A stretch of 42,299 nt of DNA from Treponema sp. (GCA_031278095.1 JAITLC010000056.1:1-42299); one strand, 5' to 3'; positions 32,166 through 40,445 are shown, counted from the stretch's first letter. A program made the numbers and translations. Notes: generated from the sequence alone by a model not told the origin.

Positions 32166-32212
32166 AGGCTGAGCCGGTTTCAAAAATTTCAGTTTTTTTG
32201 GAAAACAGGCTT
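32166..32212. repeat. Degenerate hairpin between M16C and kinase genes
   Basis: An imperfect copy of the CTGTTCCAAAA family (GGTTTCAAAAATTTC... against ...TTTTTGGAAAACAGGC). Confidence 0.5.
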
Positions 32213-32218
32213 TGCGTG

Positions 32219-33352
32219 TCAGTGCTTCCTTAAATACTTTTTAACCAGGATCTCGGCAATCTGCTGCGCCGAATCCCACTTTGAATCCATGGAACAGATC
32301 AGGGCTATCTGGTTCCGGCAGCGATCCAGATTGTGGCCCGGCCGGGCAATCTGATAGTAATGATCCCCCTCAAGATAATCGGTAAGGAAACGAAGCCCCA
32401 TGATCTGGGCGAAACCCCGGCCCGATTCGGCAAGAAGCTTCCGCTCTTCGTCCTCCAGGAACTCCGAGGCCTCGGACAGATACCCATCCAGCAGGGCGCC
32501 GAAAAAGGCCGTATCAAATTCAACTCTGGAAAGATCCCGTTCATCCTCTTCCGCCCTGGTAGCCACGGTACGGATAAGATCCCCCACATCGAAGAGACTC
32601 GTCCCGGGCATCACCGTATCCAGATCCACCACGGAACGGACTTCTCCATCCGTATCGTCGATTAAAATGTTGTTCATCTTGGTATCATTATGGCAGATCC
32701 GCTCGGGGATGGAACCGTCCTTGAGAGAGCGGATCAGGATGGCTCCCCGTTCCTCATTTTCTTGCATAAAGGCAATTTCCGGCCCGGCTTCCCGCACCCG
32801 TCCGGCGGCATCCTTTTGTACAGCCTCGTAAAACCGGCGGTACCGTTTCTCCATATTATGAAAATCCGGTATGGTCTCGTAGAGCCGCTTTCCGCCAAGG
32901 TCGGCAAGCTGTTTTTGAAACTGCCCGACACTTTTCCCCAATGTCCGCGCTTCTTCCGTAGAAGAGGCAAGGTCCAGGCTGTGGGTTCTCTCGATAAAAA
33001 GGTAGGTCCGCCACCAGCCCCCCTCGGCATCCCTCAGCCAGGGCTTGCCATCCCCGGAGGGAACAACGGTCAGTACCCGGCGGCTTATGTCTCCTGTACC
33101 TGACAAACGGAGCTTTTCCGCAATATGACGGGTAACACGCCGGATGTTATCCATCACCTCGTCCGGATGGACAAACACTTTTTCATTGATCCGCTGGTGG
33201 GTATAGCGTACCCTCGTCCCCCCCTGATTCCAGGAGGAACGGAAGGTACTATTGATATGACCCGAGCCGAAAGCTTCTGCGGTCTCAAATTCCCCGTAAA
33301 TGGCAAATTGATGTATCACTCCCCGCAAAAGGGACAGTCTGTCTGTATCCAT
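32219..33352 (-). CDS. Aminoglycoside-phosphotransferase-fold kinase, N-acetylhexosamine 1-kinase (NahK)-like
   Basis: A 377-residue cytoplasmic small-molecule kinase. The catalytic loop is HNDTKMNN (D223, N228) and the metal-binding motif is VVDLDTVMPG (D243). Nucleotide-lobe segments include SGHINSTF and the YTHQRINEKVF strand. The HNDTK..N and DLDTVMPG..L.D.GD combination is typical of NahK, which phosphorylates GlcNAc/GalNAc at C1 in the lacto-N-biose/galacto-N-biose pathway; homoserine- or choline-kinase-like activity is less likely. No partner genes (phosphorylase, uridylyltransferase) are adjacent. No ribosome-binding site was seen near the ATG; TAGAAT lies three bases before it. A MITE-like repeat lies just upstream of the gene. 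Confidence 0.75.
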   Translation of the reverse strand: MDTDRLSLLRGVIHQFAIYGEFETAEAFGSGHINSTFRSSWNQGGTRVRYTHQRINEKVFVHPDEVMDNIRRVTRHIAEKLRLSGTGDISRRVLTVVPSGDGKPWLRDAEGGWWRTYLFIERTHSLDLASSTEEARTLGKSVGQFQKQLADLGGKRLYETIPDFHNMEKRYRRFYEAVQKDAAGRVREAGPEIAFMQENEERGAILIRSLKDGSIPERICHNDTKMNNILIDDTDGEVRSVVDLDTVMPGTSLFDVGDLIRTVATRAEEDERDLSRVEFDTAFFGALLDGYLSEASEFLEDEERKLLAESGRGFAQIMGLRFLTDYLEGDHYYQIARPGHNLDRCRNQIALICSMDSKWDSAQQIAEILVKKYLRKH

Positions 33353-33410
33353 TACATTCTATTTTGAAGCCTCTTTGGTACATTGTCCAGAACACAAAAC
33401 TGCATAACAG

Positions 33411-33524
33411 CAATTCTCAGTTTGTCACGAACAGAGACTAACGCTTGCTTCGAGGGCCTTCTTTTTTTACCTGAATTCTCTTCTGTTCGAGTGGTCCGTG
33501 GTTATCTTACACTGAGAATAGCCG
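33411..33524. mobile_element. MITE-like element, copy 2
   Basis: A 114-bp element, the twin of 20290-20402. The ends are ATTCTCAGT and ACTGAGAAT (perfect 9-bp inverted repeat). It is flanked by the 8-bp direct repeat CTGCATAA at 33400-33407 and 33526-33533, a likely target-site duplication different in sequence from that of copy 1. It lies upstream of the NahK-like gene. Confidence 0.75.
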
Positions 33525-33542
33525 GCTGCATAATGACAGACG

Positions 33543-34610
33543 CTATTTTATCACATCTTCATCGTCCAGCATGATGATGTGCCCTTCTTCCCGGCCCCTG
33601 CGGAACCATTCAAGGAAATTCCGGGCCGCCTGATCGGCATCCTGTCTCCTCACCGCACCCATGATCTCCATCTCTTCCCGGATAAGGGCACGCCGTGAGG
33701 CCGGCACATTGGCGAGAACTTTTTCCGTAAAAGCCTCGCTGCGGCCCTTGAGGAGCAGGGCAATGCTCTTGTCTTCCATGGAGGAAAGCTTGAACCGGAG
33801 GGGCTTATTCTCCATCTTGAGCACGTCCTCCAGGGTATAGAGCCGTTCCCGCAGTTCCCGGCCCAAATCCGGGTCCGCGCCGGAAAGTTCGTCCAAAAGC
33901 TTGTCCCCAAAGCTGATACCGGACTGTTTGAGGATGGCTGCCAGCGCGCCCATACCGTCAACGGAGGCGGAATCGTCGCGGCCTATGTTTCTGGACTTTT
34001 CCCGCAGGGCCTCCGCCACTTTTTCGAGCACATCGGGGAGTACATCCCCCTGCCGGGCAATGCGCATGACAATGTCCAGTTTCCGCCGCCCGCTTAACTG
34101 GGCAAGGGCCGCCGCGGATTTTTCCGGGCTGAGCCGGGAGAGTACCAGCGACGCCGCCTGGGAAGTTTCATCCCGGAGAAGGAAGGCTATCTGCTCCCCG
34201 GAAAAATCCTCAAGAAAACCAAAGAGGCTGTCGTTTCCCGGCGGGGCGGCCTTTCTAAAGATCTCCTCACCCTTTTCAGGCCCGTATGCCGCATAGAGAA
34301 ACCGTCTGGCAGCTTCAGGGCCGCCCGAAAGGACTCCCCGGGTGGTATAGGGATTGGAAAGGAGCGACCGGAATTCATCAAGAACGGACTCGGATTCTTC
34401 AGGCCCGATGCTTTTAATTGAAGCAATCTCGGCGCTGATAGCTTCAACCTGGGGCGGGTCAAGCCCGGAAAGGATCTCCGCGCCCCGGTCGCTCCCGATA
34501 AGAATGAGAAATTTGGCAACCCGCCGGTATTTTGACCCGGGGGATTCTTTTTGCGGCTGATTATCTTTATCTGAAAGCTTTGCAAATGCTTCGCTTTTAT
34601 TTTTTTCCAT
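33543..34610 (-). CDS. FliG-like flagellar motor switch paralogue (probably FliG1 type)
   Basis: A 355-residue FliG-family protein. All three regions are recognisable: an N-terminal domain (KYRRVAKFLILIGSDRGAEILSGLDPPQVEAI), a middle ARM-like domain, and a C-terminal domain (MEDKSIALLLKGRSEAFTEKVLANVPASRRALIREEM). The middle domain's usual EHPQ motif is changed to ETSQ (residues 148-151). The C-terminal torque helix is more Arg-rich than usual and the C-terminus is unusually acidic (LDDEDVIK). Spirochaetes commonly carry two FliG genes, of which FliG1 is not the main motor protein; no other flagellar genes are next to this one, which supports that assignment. Confidence 0.8.
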   Translation of the reverse strand: MEKNKSEAFAKLSDKDNQPQKESPGSKYRRVAKFLILIGSDRGAEILSGLDPPQVEAISAEIASIKSIGPEESESVLDEFRSLLSNPYTTRGVLSGGPEAARRFLYAAYGPEKGEEIFRKAAPPGNDSLFGFLEDFSGEQIAFLLRDETSQAASLVLSRLSPEKSAAALAQLSGRRKLDIVMRIARQGDVLPDVLEKVAEALREKSRNIGRDDSASVDGMGALAAILKQSGISFGDKLLDELSGADPDLGRELRERLYTLEDVLKMENKPLRFKLSSMEDKSIALLLKGRSEAFTEKVLANVPASRRALIREEMEIMGAVRRQDADQAARNFLEWFRRGREEGHIIMLDDEDVIK

Positions 34611-34671
34611 TAAAGCCTATTATGCTTTTTTTAGCGAAAAATAAAAGACGGCTAAAAGCCGCTGAAATAAA

Positions 34672-34805
34672 CTTGTTCCAAAACTCCGGTTTTTTCGGAA
34701 CAAGCTCTTAGGAATGGCCCAGGAAGCGCTGATTGGCGTCACTTAATCAGCGTTTCCATGGATCCAAGGCCGCTTTCCCAAAAGCTGAAGTTTTGAAAAA
34801 ACCTC
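34672..34805. repeat. Repeat cluster between fliG paralogue and AraC genes
   Basis: The first is CTTGTTCC (34672-34679) pairing with GGAACAAG (34697-34704). The second is GGAAGCGCTGATT (34722-34734) pairing with AATCAGCGTTTCC (34745-34757) with one wobble, related to 3846-3889. The third is a degenerate TTCCCAAAAGCTGAAGTTTTG hairpin at about 34770-34800. The remainder of the 259-bp divergent gap is AT-rich with no clear promoter. Confidence 0.75.
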
Positions 34806-34869
34806 TTCAATTAAAAAATTAAGCCATTAGGGTGTAGTTTGGTATTATTTCATTTGTAACATATACGAT

Positions 34870-36207
34870 ATGAAAAAAGAAATTTTTGACAAAAACGGAG
34901 GAAGCTCAGGCGCCTTTACAGGCGGTATTGTTCAGCGGCGGGAAATAACCCCCCTCCAACACAGGGCCTATGAACTTTTGGAGCAATATCAGAAGGCCAC
35001 CGACTCCATGGTATCGGTTCTCGATCAGAATGGGCAGGTTACTGAAGAGTCCGATTATAAAAAAACAACCCCTTTCTGCGAATTCTGCAAACTCTGCTCG
35101 GGAAAGAAAAGCTGGGGGGAACATGAATACCCCTGTACTGCCGCGCATGTCCAGGCTGCCGCCGAATCCCGGCTCAGGGGAGGTTCCTATATCTACCTCT
35201 GTAATCTGGGTTTCCTCTTCTGGACCATCCCGCTTCGATTCGGCAGCCGTTCCGCCGGTTTTCTGACGGCCGGAATGGTAATTGGTACCGATAAACAAAC
35301 GGTTGCCGAAAAGATGTACTCGCTCTGCAAGGGCAGCAGGTCCGGGGAAGAGATTCTTTCCATGCTGGACAATATCCCGGTACGGAGTCTTGCCGTCGCA
35401 AAGGATCAGGCCCGGCTTTTGAGACTCTGCGCGGAAGAAATATCCACCCAGGGCAATACGGAATCCGCCGAAAGGTCCGAAAAATCCATCGACCTTCCCG
35501 GAACTTCCGGGGATATATACCCGTTGAGCCTGGAACGCTCCCTCCTGGCGGCTATCAGGCGGGGAGATCACCGGCAGGGAGAAAAACTCCTCAGGGATCT
35601 ACTGCGTTCCGGAGACATTGAATTCCTCCGTTTTAGAACTGCCGAACTTGCTACCCTGCTCTCCAGGGCCGCTATCGAAGCGGAGGGTAACGGCGGGACT
35701 CTTCTTGAAGCCGCCGATATCCGTTTCAGGAAAATCAGAAACGCCAAAAACCGGGAAGAACTGCTGGACATTCTCTCCGCCCTGATTGCCGAAATAGGGC
35801 CGCAGCTCTTCTCCTTCCGGGGAATCCGTCATGCGTCGGCCCTGAAGAAGGCGGAACATTTTATTTGGGATAACCGTCACAGAAAACTAAGCCTTGATGA
35901 AATTGCCGGAGTATCGAGACTTTCGGCGCCCTACTTCAGTACGATCTTCAAGGAAGAGATGGGAGAATGTCTGTGCAATTATATTAACCGCCTGCGTTCC
36001 GAAAAGGCCGCAGTACTTTTGCTGGAAAGTTCCATGTCCATAAATGAGATCTGTAATACCTGCGGATTCAAGGATCAGAGCTGGTTTTCCAAAATTTTCA
36101 AGGGATGCATGGGAATGACTCCCGGAAAATACCGGGGATCTTCCAATCATCAAAGGAGATCGCCGTATCTGTATTTTCAAAATCACCGAGCCTGTCCGGA
36201 AAACTGA
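34870..36207 (+). CDS. AraC-family regulator with PocR-type sensor domain, copy 1
   Basis: A 445-residue regulator. Residues about 35-180 are a PocR-type ligand-binding domain, with a Cys/His cluster (FCEFCKLCSGKKSWGEHEYPC followed by AAH) and YIYLCNLGFLFWTIPL. A helical middle region follows. The C-terminal AraC DNA-binding domain has two helix-turn-helices (LSLDEIAGVSRLSAPYFSTI and INEICNTCGFKDQSWFSKIF). It is next to, and paralogous with, the following gene. It faces a convergent sugar-uptake operon, so a sugar-utilisation role is likely but unproven. The last residues (about ACPEN) and the stop lie inside a hairpin repeat at 36193-36219, so the C-terminus may have been altered by repeat insertion. 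Confidence 0.85.
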   Translation: MKKEIFDKNGGSSGAFTGGIVQRREITPLQHRAYELLEQYQKATDSMVSVLDQNGQVTEESDYKKTTPFCEFCKLCSGKKSWGEHEYPCTAAHVQAAAESRLRGGSYIYLCNLGFLFWTIPLRFGSRSAGFLTAGMVIGTDKQTVAEKMYSLCKGSRSGEEILSMLDNIPVRSLAVAKDQARLLRLCAEEISTQGNTESAERSEKSIDLPGTSGDIYPLSLERSLLAAIRRGDHRQGEKLLRDLLRSGDIEFLRFRTAELATLLSRAAIEAEGNGGTLLEAADIRFRKIRNAKNREELLDILSALIAEIGPQLFSFRGIRHASALKKAEHFIWDNRHRKLSLDEIAGVSRLSAPYFSTIFKEEMGECLCNYINRLRSEKAAVLLLESSMSINEICNTCGFKDQSWFSKIFKGCMGMTPGKYRGSSNHQRRSPYLYFQNHRACPEN

Positions 36208-36219
36208 AATTTCCGGACA
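36193..36219. repeat. Perfect hairpin containing a stop codon
   Basis: TGTCCGGAAA (36193-36202) pairs perfectly with TTTCCGGACA (36210-36219). The loop holds the TGA (36205-36207) that ends the first AraC gene. Confidence 0.85.
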
Positions 36220-36243
36220 ACTCTGTTAAAAAAGGATTGAAAA

Positions 36244-37644
36244 ATGACAGGCAAAGTTCAAAAAAGCAGCACGGAAAGGCGGGTGAACAAAAAAACTAAC
36301 CCGGTTCTTCAGAAGGCCGCAAAAACATTAACCATATACACCCGGGCAACCGGGGCCATGGTATCGGTTCATGATGAAAACTACCTTCCCATTCCGGAAA
36401 GCATGTGCAGTATCACTTCCGATCGCAGCATGTGTATGCATTGTACCAAATACCGGGCCAAAACACATATAAAAAGTCCTGATGATTTCCGTTCGAATCC
36501 CTGCAGTGAACTGCATATTGACGGGATGAAAAAATCGGATCGGCTTGAGGGATCATACATCTATATGTGTGAACTGGGATTCGCCTTCTGGGTCAGCCCG
36601 GTATATTCCAAAGGTAAATTTATCGGCGCCCTTCTGGGAGCTGGGGTTTTGGGAGAGAGCAATATACAGGAAGACACACGGCTTGCCCTTATGAACGGTA
36701 TGCCTGAAAATGAATTCAGAAAACTGATTACCTCTTTTCCCCAGGGAGACACCAAAAAAATAAAGGCGCTGGCAGAGATGCTGCTGCTCTGTGCAAAATC
36801 CGTGTCCCATAAAAGCAGCGCCTATTTCGACACCTTAAAACGCAGAACAGAACAGCAAAAAGCGCTACAAAAGAAAATGGACGAATTCCGGAATAATTCC
36901 GGGATAAACATCCAATCCTATCCCCTGAACAGGGAAAGGAAGCTCCTTGCAAGCCTGCGTAACGGAAACCGGGAAAATGCCCTCGCTATCCTTAACGAGC
37001 TTTTGGCGGAACTAAGCCTGAGAAACACAGGAAATTACCGTTTTATCCAGCTACAGGCCATTGAACTGGTAGTAATTCTGTCACGATCCGATATTAACAC
37101 AGGATTGAACAAGCAGTTACTTCTGGAAATAAGTACAAACTATATCAGAAAAATTCAGGAAGCAGACGACATGAATACATTGACGGATATTATGTACTCC
37201 ATAATTGAAGAAATGTCCTCCAGGGTATTCTCCTTTCAGGGAGTTCAGCATGTCTCGGCCCTCAAGCGTGCGGAGCAGTATATATGGGAAAACTATACCC
37301 GCAAGATAAGCCTCAGGGAAATTGCCGGTGTTTCAGGCCTTTCCGCCCCCTACTTTAGTACGATCTTCAAGGAAGAGATGGGAGAAAACTTATCAAGCTA
37401 TCTAAACCGTCTGCGGGTGGAAAAAGCAGGAAAACTGCTGCTGGAAACAGATCTTCCCCTCTGCGACATATCCTGTAACTGCGGGTTTGAAGATCGGGGC
37501 TGGTTTTCCAAAATCTTCAAGTCGTACACAGGCTCCAGCCCCGGCAAATACCGCCAGCAGGAGGGAATTTCCCTGCCTGAAATAACCGAAAAGAATCTAT
37601 CCGAGGAGGTGATGCGGCAGCTTGTTGATGAGAGCGGCGGCTGA
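36244..37644 (+). CDS. AraC-family regulator with PocR-type sensor domain, copy 2
   Basis: A 466-residue paralogue of the preceding gene, 36 bp downstream and probably co-transcribed. AAAGGA precedes the ATG with good spacing. The PocR-type domain (about 25-165) keeps a Cys/His pattern (CSITSDRSMCMHCTKY ... PCSELH) and YIYMCELGFAFWVSPV. The middle helical region is similar in length. The AraC domain (ISLREIAGVSGLSAPYFSTI, CDISCNCGFEDRGWFSKIF) is highly similar to copy 1; in the DNA about 39 bases around 35929 and 37348 are nearly identical. Tandem duplication is the simplest explanation. It converges on the 31-residue peptide gene, with only 7 bases between the stop codons. Confidence 0.87.
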   Translation: MTGKVQKSSTERRVNKKTNPVLQKAAKTLTIYTRATGAMVSVHDENYLPIPESMCSITSDRSMCMHCTKYRAKTHIKSPDDFRSNPCSELHIDGMKKSDRLEGSYIYMCELGFAFWVSPVYSKGKFIGALLGAGVLGESNIQEDTRLALMNGMPENEFRKLITSFPQGDTKKIKALAEMLLLCAKSVSHKSSAYFDTLKRRTEQQKALQKKMDEFRNNSGINIQSYPLNRERKLLASLRNGNRENALAILNELLAELSLRNTGNYRFIQLQAIELVVILSRSDINTGLNKQLLLEISTNYIRKIQEADDMNTLTDIMYSIIEEMSSRVFSFQGVQHVSALKRAEQYIWENYTRKISLREIAGVSGLSAPYFSTIFKEEMGENLSSYLNRLRVEKAGKLLLETDLPLCDISCNCGFEDRGWFSKIFKSYTGSSPGKYRQQEGISLPEITEKNLSEEVMRQLVDESGG

Positions 37645-37645
37645 C

Positions 37646-37660
37646 GCCGGCTTAACCGGC
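37646..37660. terminator. Small palindrome between convergent genes
   Basis: GCCGG-cttaa-CCGGC. The centre contains the TAA stop of the minus-strand small peptide gene. It could serve as a weak bidirectional terminator; there is no T-run. Confidence 0.4.
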
Positions 37661-37747
37661 AGCACAAGTTAAAAACAGCCCTATGGCAAATATTACAGGG
37701 CTGCTGCCATTTAAGGCAATATCCGCGGCGCGTAAAGGTTTACCCAT
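37652..37747 (-). CDS. Small hydrophobic peptide, 31 residues
   Basis: An ATG at 37747 opens a 31-codon frame ending TAA (37654-37652). A perfect AGGAGG (37758-37753) lies five bases upstream, a better site than most genes here. The peptide starts with a basic segment (MGKPLRAAD) and ends with a hydrophobic stretch (SPVIFAIGLFLTCAAG) long enough to enter a membrane. It lies about 140 bp after the binding-protein gene on the same strand, so it may be the last gene of the sugar-uptake operon or have its own promoter (a TACAAT -10-like box lies at 37798-37793). No family is recognised. Confidence 0.5.
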   Translation of the reverse strand: MGKPLRAADIALNGSSPVIFAIGLFLTCAAG

Positions 37748-37805
37748 TCTCCCCTCCTGACGGACAACGGCCTTTGCGGGATCAACGCTTTTATTGTATC
37801 CGGTG

Positions 37806-37883
37806 TCTGTCCACAAAGTCGGTTACTTTGTGGACAGATCGTTTTAAGGTAATCTGTCAATAATGTGTCTACATTATGGGCAA
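37806..37883. repeat. Two hairpin repeats after the binding-protein gene
   Basis: TCTGTCCACAAAG (37806-37818) pairs perfectly with CTTTGTGGACAGA (37826-37838). CTGTCAATAATGT (37854-37866) pairs with ACATTATGGGCAA (37871-37883) with mismatches. The second abuts the TAG stop at 37887. Both families recur at 28756-28881. Confidence 0.8.
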
Positions 37884-37886
37884 ACT

Positions 37887-39440
37887 CTAATTAGACTGAA
37901 CCTCGGCCAGGAAGGCGGTGTATTGGGCCTTGAAGGCCTGTGTCACTTTGTCAATACCGGCGGCTTTAAGCTTGGCGGTAAATTCATCGTACTTTGCGCT
38001 TGTTTGACTGCCAAAGACGCCGCACTGGAAACTGTTGTTATATTCTTCAATCAGCGATGAGATGACGGTCCACTCAGTGCTGAAAGTGGTGGAATCAACC
38101 CGAAAACCGTCCATCAGGGGCTCCCAAAGTTTCGCGGTAAAGGCGTTTTCCATTTCTATACGCCGGGGATCCGTATCGGGGGAATAGGCTCTCCCGATCC
38201 GTTTGGGATTACGCAGGGCCCATGTCCAGTTATCCCAGGGATAATCCGCCGCCTCAGGACCATCAATAGCTTCATTTGCCCCTGTCAAGATATAGTGCCG
38301 CCCTTCGACTCCGGCCATAAGCAAATTTTGCAATTGGAGATTGTTCTTCATAAGATCAAGAACAAGGGCCGCACGTTCGGCGTTCTTCGAAGCACTGGTA
38401 ATGGCAAACATATTATTACTGTACACTTCCGCGCTGGTAGGCGTTGCCGGAGAAAGATCGTAATAACCGGGCGTACCCACACCGTTCCCGGCCATTTCCT
38501 TGCCCGCGTCAAACACCGAACCGTTCCAATACATCGAAGCGCTCCTGCCCTGTACGAAGCTGTCCCGCTGGGGAATGGTATTGTTCATCACATTCCTGCT
38601 CCATACATTGTGAGCCGCCCAATCAGCCATTTCCAGAGCGTATTGTTTATACCAGGGACTGTTATAGAGAAAATAAAGATCGTCAGGCCTGGCTTCCTTT
38701 TTGTTGCCCATGTCCCATACATAGTAAATGGGGCCTGAAGACCATTTTACATTCTGCGCTTCCAGATAAGTCCACATTAGCTCTATAGTACTGGCCGGGG
38801 CGGCGTAAGCCTGAATACCGGTTTCCCTGGATGCGATCGTGTAAACATAATTGCGGAGATCATTCCAATTCTTGAGCTCAGGCAGGCTGTACTTGGTACG
38901 AAGATCGTCACGTATAACGGGGAACTTGTATTCCACATTAATGTCGGCGGCGGGAACGGCATACACCTTTCCGCCGCTCCGCGCCTGATACCAGGAAATT
39001 CTTGGCTGGGAAACCCAGGTCGCCGGCATCCATTCCTGAATAAACTGGTCGGTGAGCGCACGGAAGGATCCCTTTGCCGCTTCCTGTTCATAGTTGTTCC
39101 AGGGCGCCGCATGGATAATGTCTACATCTTCACCTGACGCGAGGACGAGGGGATACTTATCGGCGAGTTCCGCCCAGGAAATAAAGGTCAGTATTACTTC
39201 CGTATTGAGCAGGGGTTTGAAATACTGATTGTTAGCCATGCCCATAATTTCATCTATGTCTTTGGCGGGATCACCCACCATATAAACATAAATCGTTTTG
39301 GACTGGGTAAGATCATATTTTTCATAGATCCCCGCAGCTTTAAACCCGCCGGCCGGGGATGCTCCCGGGGCCTTACTGCCGCCGGCAAAGGCGGAGACGG
39401 CGATCAGACAGGCCAATACAATCATTACCATCTTTTTCAT
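37887..39440 (-). CDS. Carbohydrate ABC transporter substrate-binding protein (family 1)
   Basis: A 517-residue periplasmic binding protein of the large LipO/YtcQ-like group. The ATG at 39440 is preferred because GGAGG lies nine bases upstream; a start at 39476 would add 12 residues. The signal peptide ends VSAFAGGSKA with no lipobox Cys. A YVTGxxx-like N-terminal strand (TIYVYMVGDPAKD) and a long C-terminal segment of this group are present. It delivers an oligosaccharide or plant-derived glycan fragment to the LplB/LplC-type permeases encoded upstream. No ATPase gene is visible, as is usual for this group, which shares a common MsmX-type ATPase. Confidence 0.88.
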   Translation of the reverse strand: MKKMVMIVLACLIAVSAFAGGSKAPGASPAGGFKAAGIYEKYDLTQSKTIYVYMVGDPAKDIDEIMGMANNQYFKPLLNTEVILTFISWAELADKYPLVLASGEDVDIIHAAPWNNYEQEAAKGSFRALTDQFIQEWMPATWVSQPRISWYQARSGGKVYAVPAADINVEYKFPVIRDDLRTKYSLPELKNWNDLRNYVYTIASRETGIQAYAAPASTIELMWTYLEAQNVKWSSGPIYYVWDMGNKKEARPDDLYFLYNSPWYKQYALEMADWAAHNVWSRNVMNNTIPQRDSFVQGRSASMYWNGSVFDAGKEMAGNGVGTPGYYDLSPATPTSAEVYSNNMFAITSASKNAERAALVLDLMKNNLQLQNLLMAGVEGRHYILTGANEAIDGPEAADYPWDNWTWALRNPKRIGRAYSPDTDPRRIEMENAFTAKLWEPLMDGFRVDSTTFSTEWTVISSLIEEYNNSFQCGVFGSQTSAKYDEFTAKLKAAGIDKVTQAFKAQYTAFLAEVQSN

Positions 39441-39530
39441 CTTTACTACCTCCAAAAAAATATATTTAATGTACACTTTTGCAGTGTTTACATCCCGAAT
39501 GAATTAGTGTCTAACTCGAATTATCCACCG

Positions 39531-40445
39531 CTACCCCTTGACAGATCCTATCGTTAATCCCTTAACGAAGTATTTCTGCACAAACGGATATGCCATAAGC
39601 ATGGGCCCGGTAGCGACAACCGTCATCGCCATCTTCATGCTTTCCATTGGCACCGTGACCAGTGGCAGACCCGATTTTTCGGCGATACGCTGCATTGCCT
39701 GTGCGCTGTTGAGCAGATTTTGCAGGTAATATTGCAGCGTGTATAAATCCTGCCGGCGGGTATTGATGAAGAGCATACAGTTATACCAGTCGTTCCAGTA
39801 CGCCAGCGCGGTAAACAGGCCTATTGTCGCAAGAAGCGGCGTACAAATTGGCAGCATAAGCCGGAGATAGACCGTAAAATCATTAGCCCCGTCTATCTTC
39901 GCCGATTCGACAATTTCAAACGGAATCGACTTAAAATAGTTTTTTGTAATGATCATATTCCAGACCGAAAACAGACTTGGTATTATCAATGCGACAATAT
40001 TATTGGTAAAGTGCAGAGTTCTTGTACAAAGAATATAGTACGGTACAAGACCGCCGTTAAAAAGTGTCGTAAAATAAAAGAAAAAACTCACCGGGTTGTG
40101 GTAATAGAAATCCCGCCGGCTCAGAACAAAACCGGCCATTGTCACCAGGAACAAGGCGGCGAAAGTGCCAACAGCCGTTACAAAGACAGTGATTTTATAG
40201 GAGTTGACGATGTGGTCGGGGTTCTTTAATAGCATGCCATAACCTTCAAGAGAGAAATTCCTGGGATAAAAATAATACCCTTCCCGGATAATGGAGCCTT
40301 CATCAACAAAGGAATTCACCAGTGTCAGGTAAAAGGGGACAAGGCATATAAAAGCGAAAGCAAAGAGCAGAATATAACCCACGATATAAAAACCGATCCG
40401 GTCGGCGGTAATCTTTTGTTTTCCGGCGGTAATTATCGCGCTCAT
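39531..40445 (-). CDS. Carbohydrate ABC transporter permease (LplC/YtcP-like)
   Basis: A 304-residue inner-membrane permease. The ATG at 40445 is supported by AGGAG about ten bases upstream; an earlier in-frame codon at 40484 lies within the preceding gene. Six membrane segments are visible, from GFYIVGYILLFAFAFICLVPF to the end. The EAA-type loop is VESAKIDGANDFTVYLRLMLP. The C-terminus ends in the YFVKGLTIGSVKG segment, diagnostic of the LplC/YtcP group. It pairs with the permease encoded just upstream. Confidence 0.92.
   Translation of the reverse strand: MSAIITAGKQKITADRIGFYIVGYILLFAFAFICLVPFYLTLVNSFVDEGSIIREGYYFYPRNFSLEGYGMLLKNPDHIVNSYKITVFVTAVGTFAALFLVTMAGFVLSRRDFYYHNPVSFFFYFTTLFNGGLVPYYILCTRTLHFTNNIVALIIPSLFSVWNMIITKNYFKSIPFEIVESAKIDGANDFTVYLRLMLPICTPLLATIGLFTALAYWNDWYNCMLFINTRRQDLYTLQYYLQNLLNSAQAMQRIAEKSGLPLVTVPMESMKMAMTVVATGPMLMAYPFVQKYFVKGLTIGSVKG

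Noticed and set aside
36491-36500. GTTCGAATCC, resembling a tRNA T-loop
   Set aside because: It lies inside the second AraC gene; no acceptor stem, anticodon arm or D-loop can be drawn around it.
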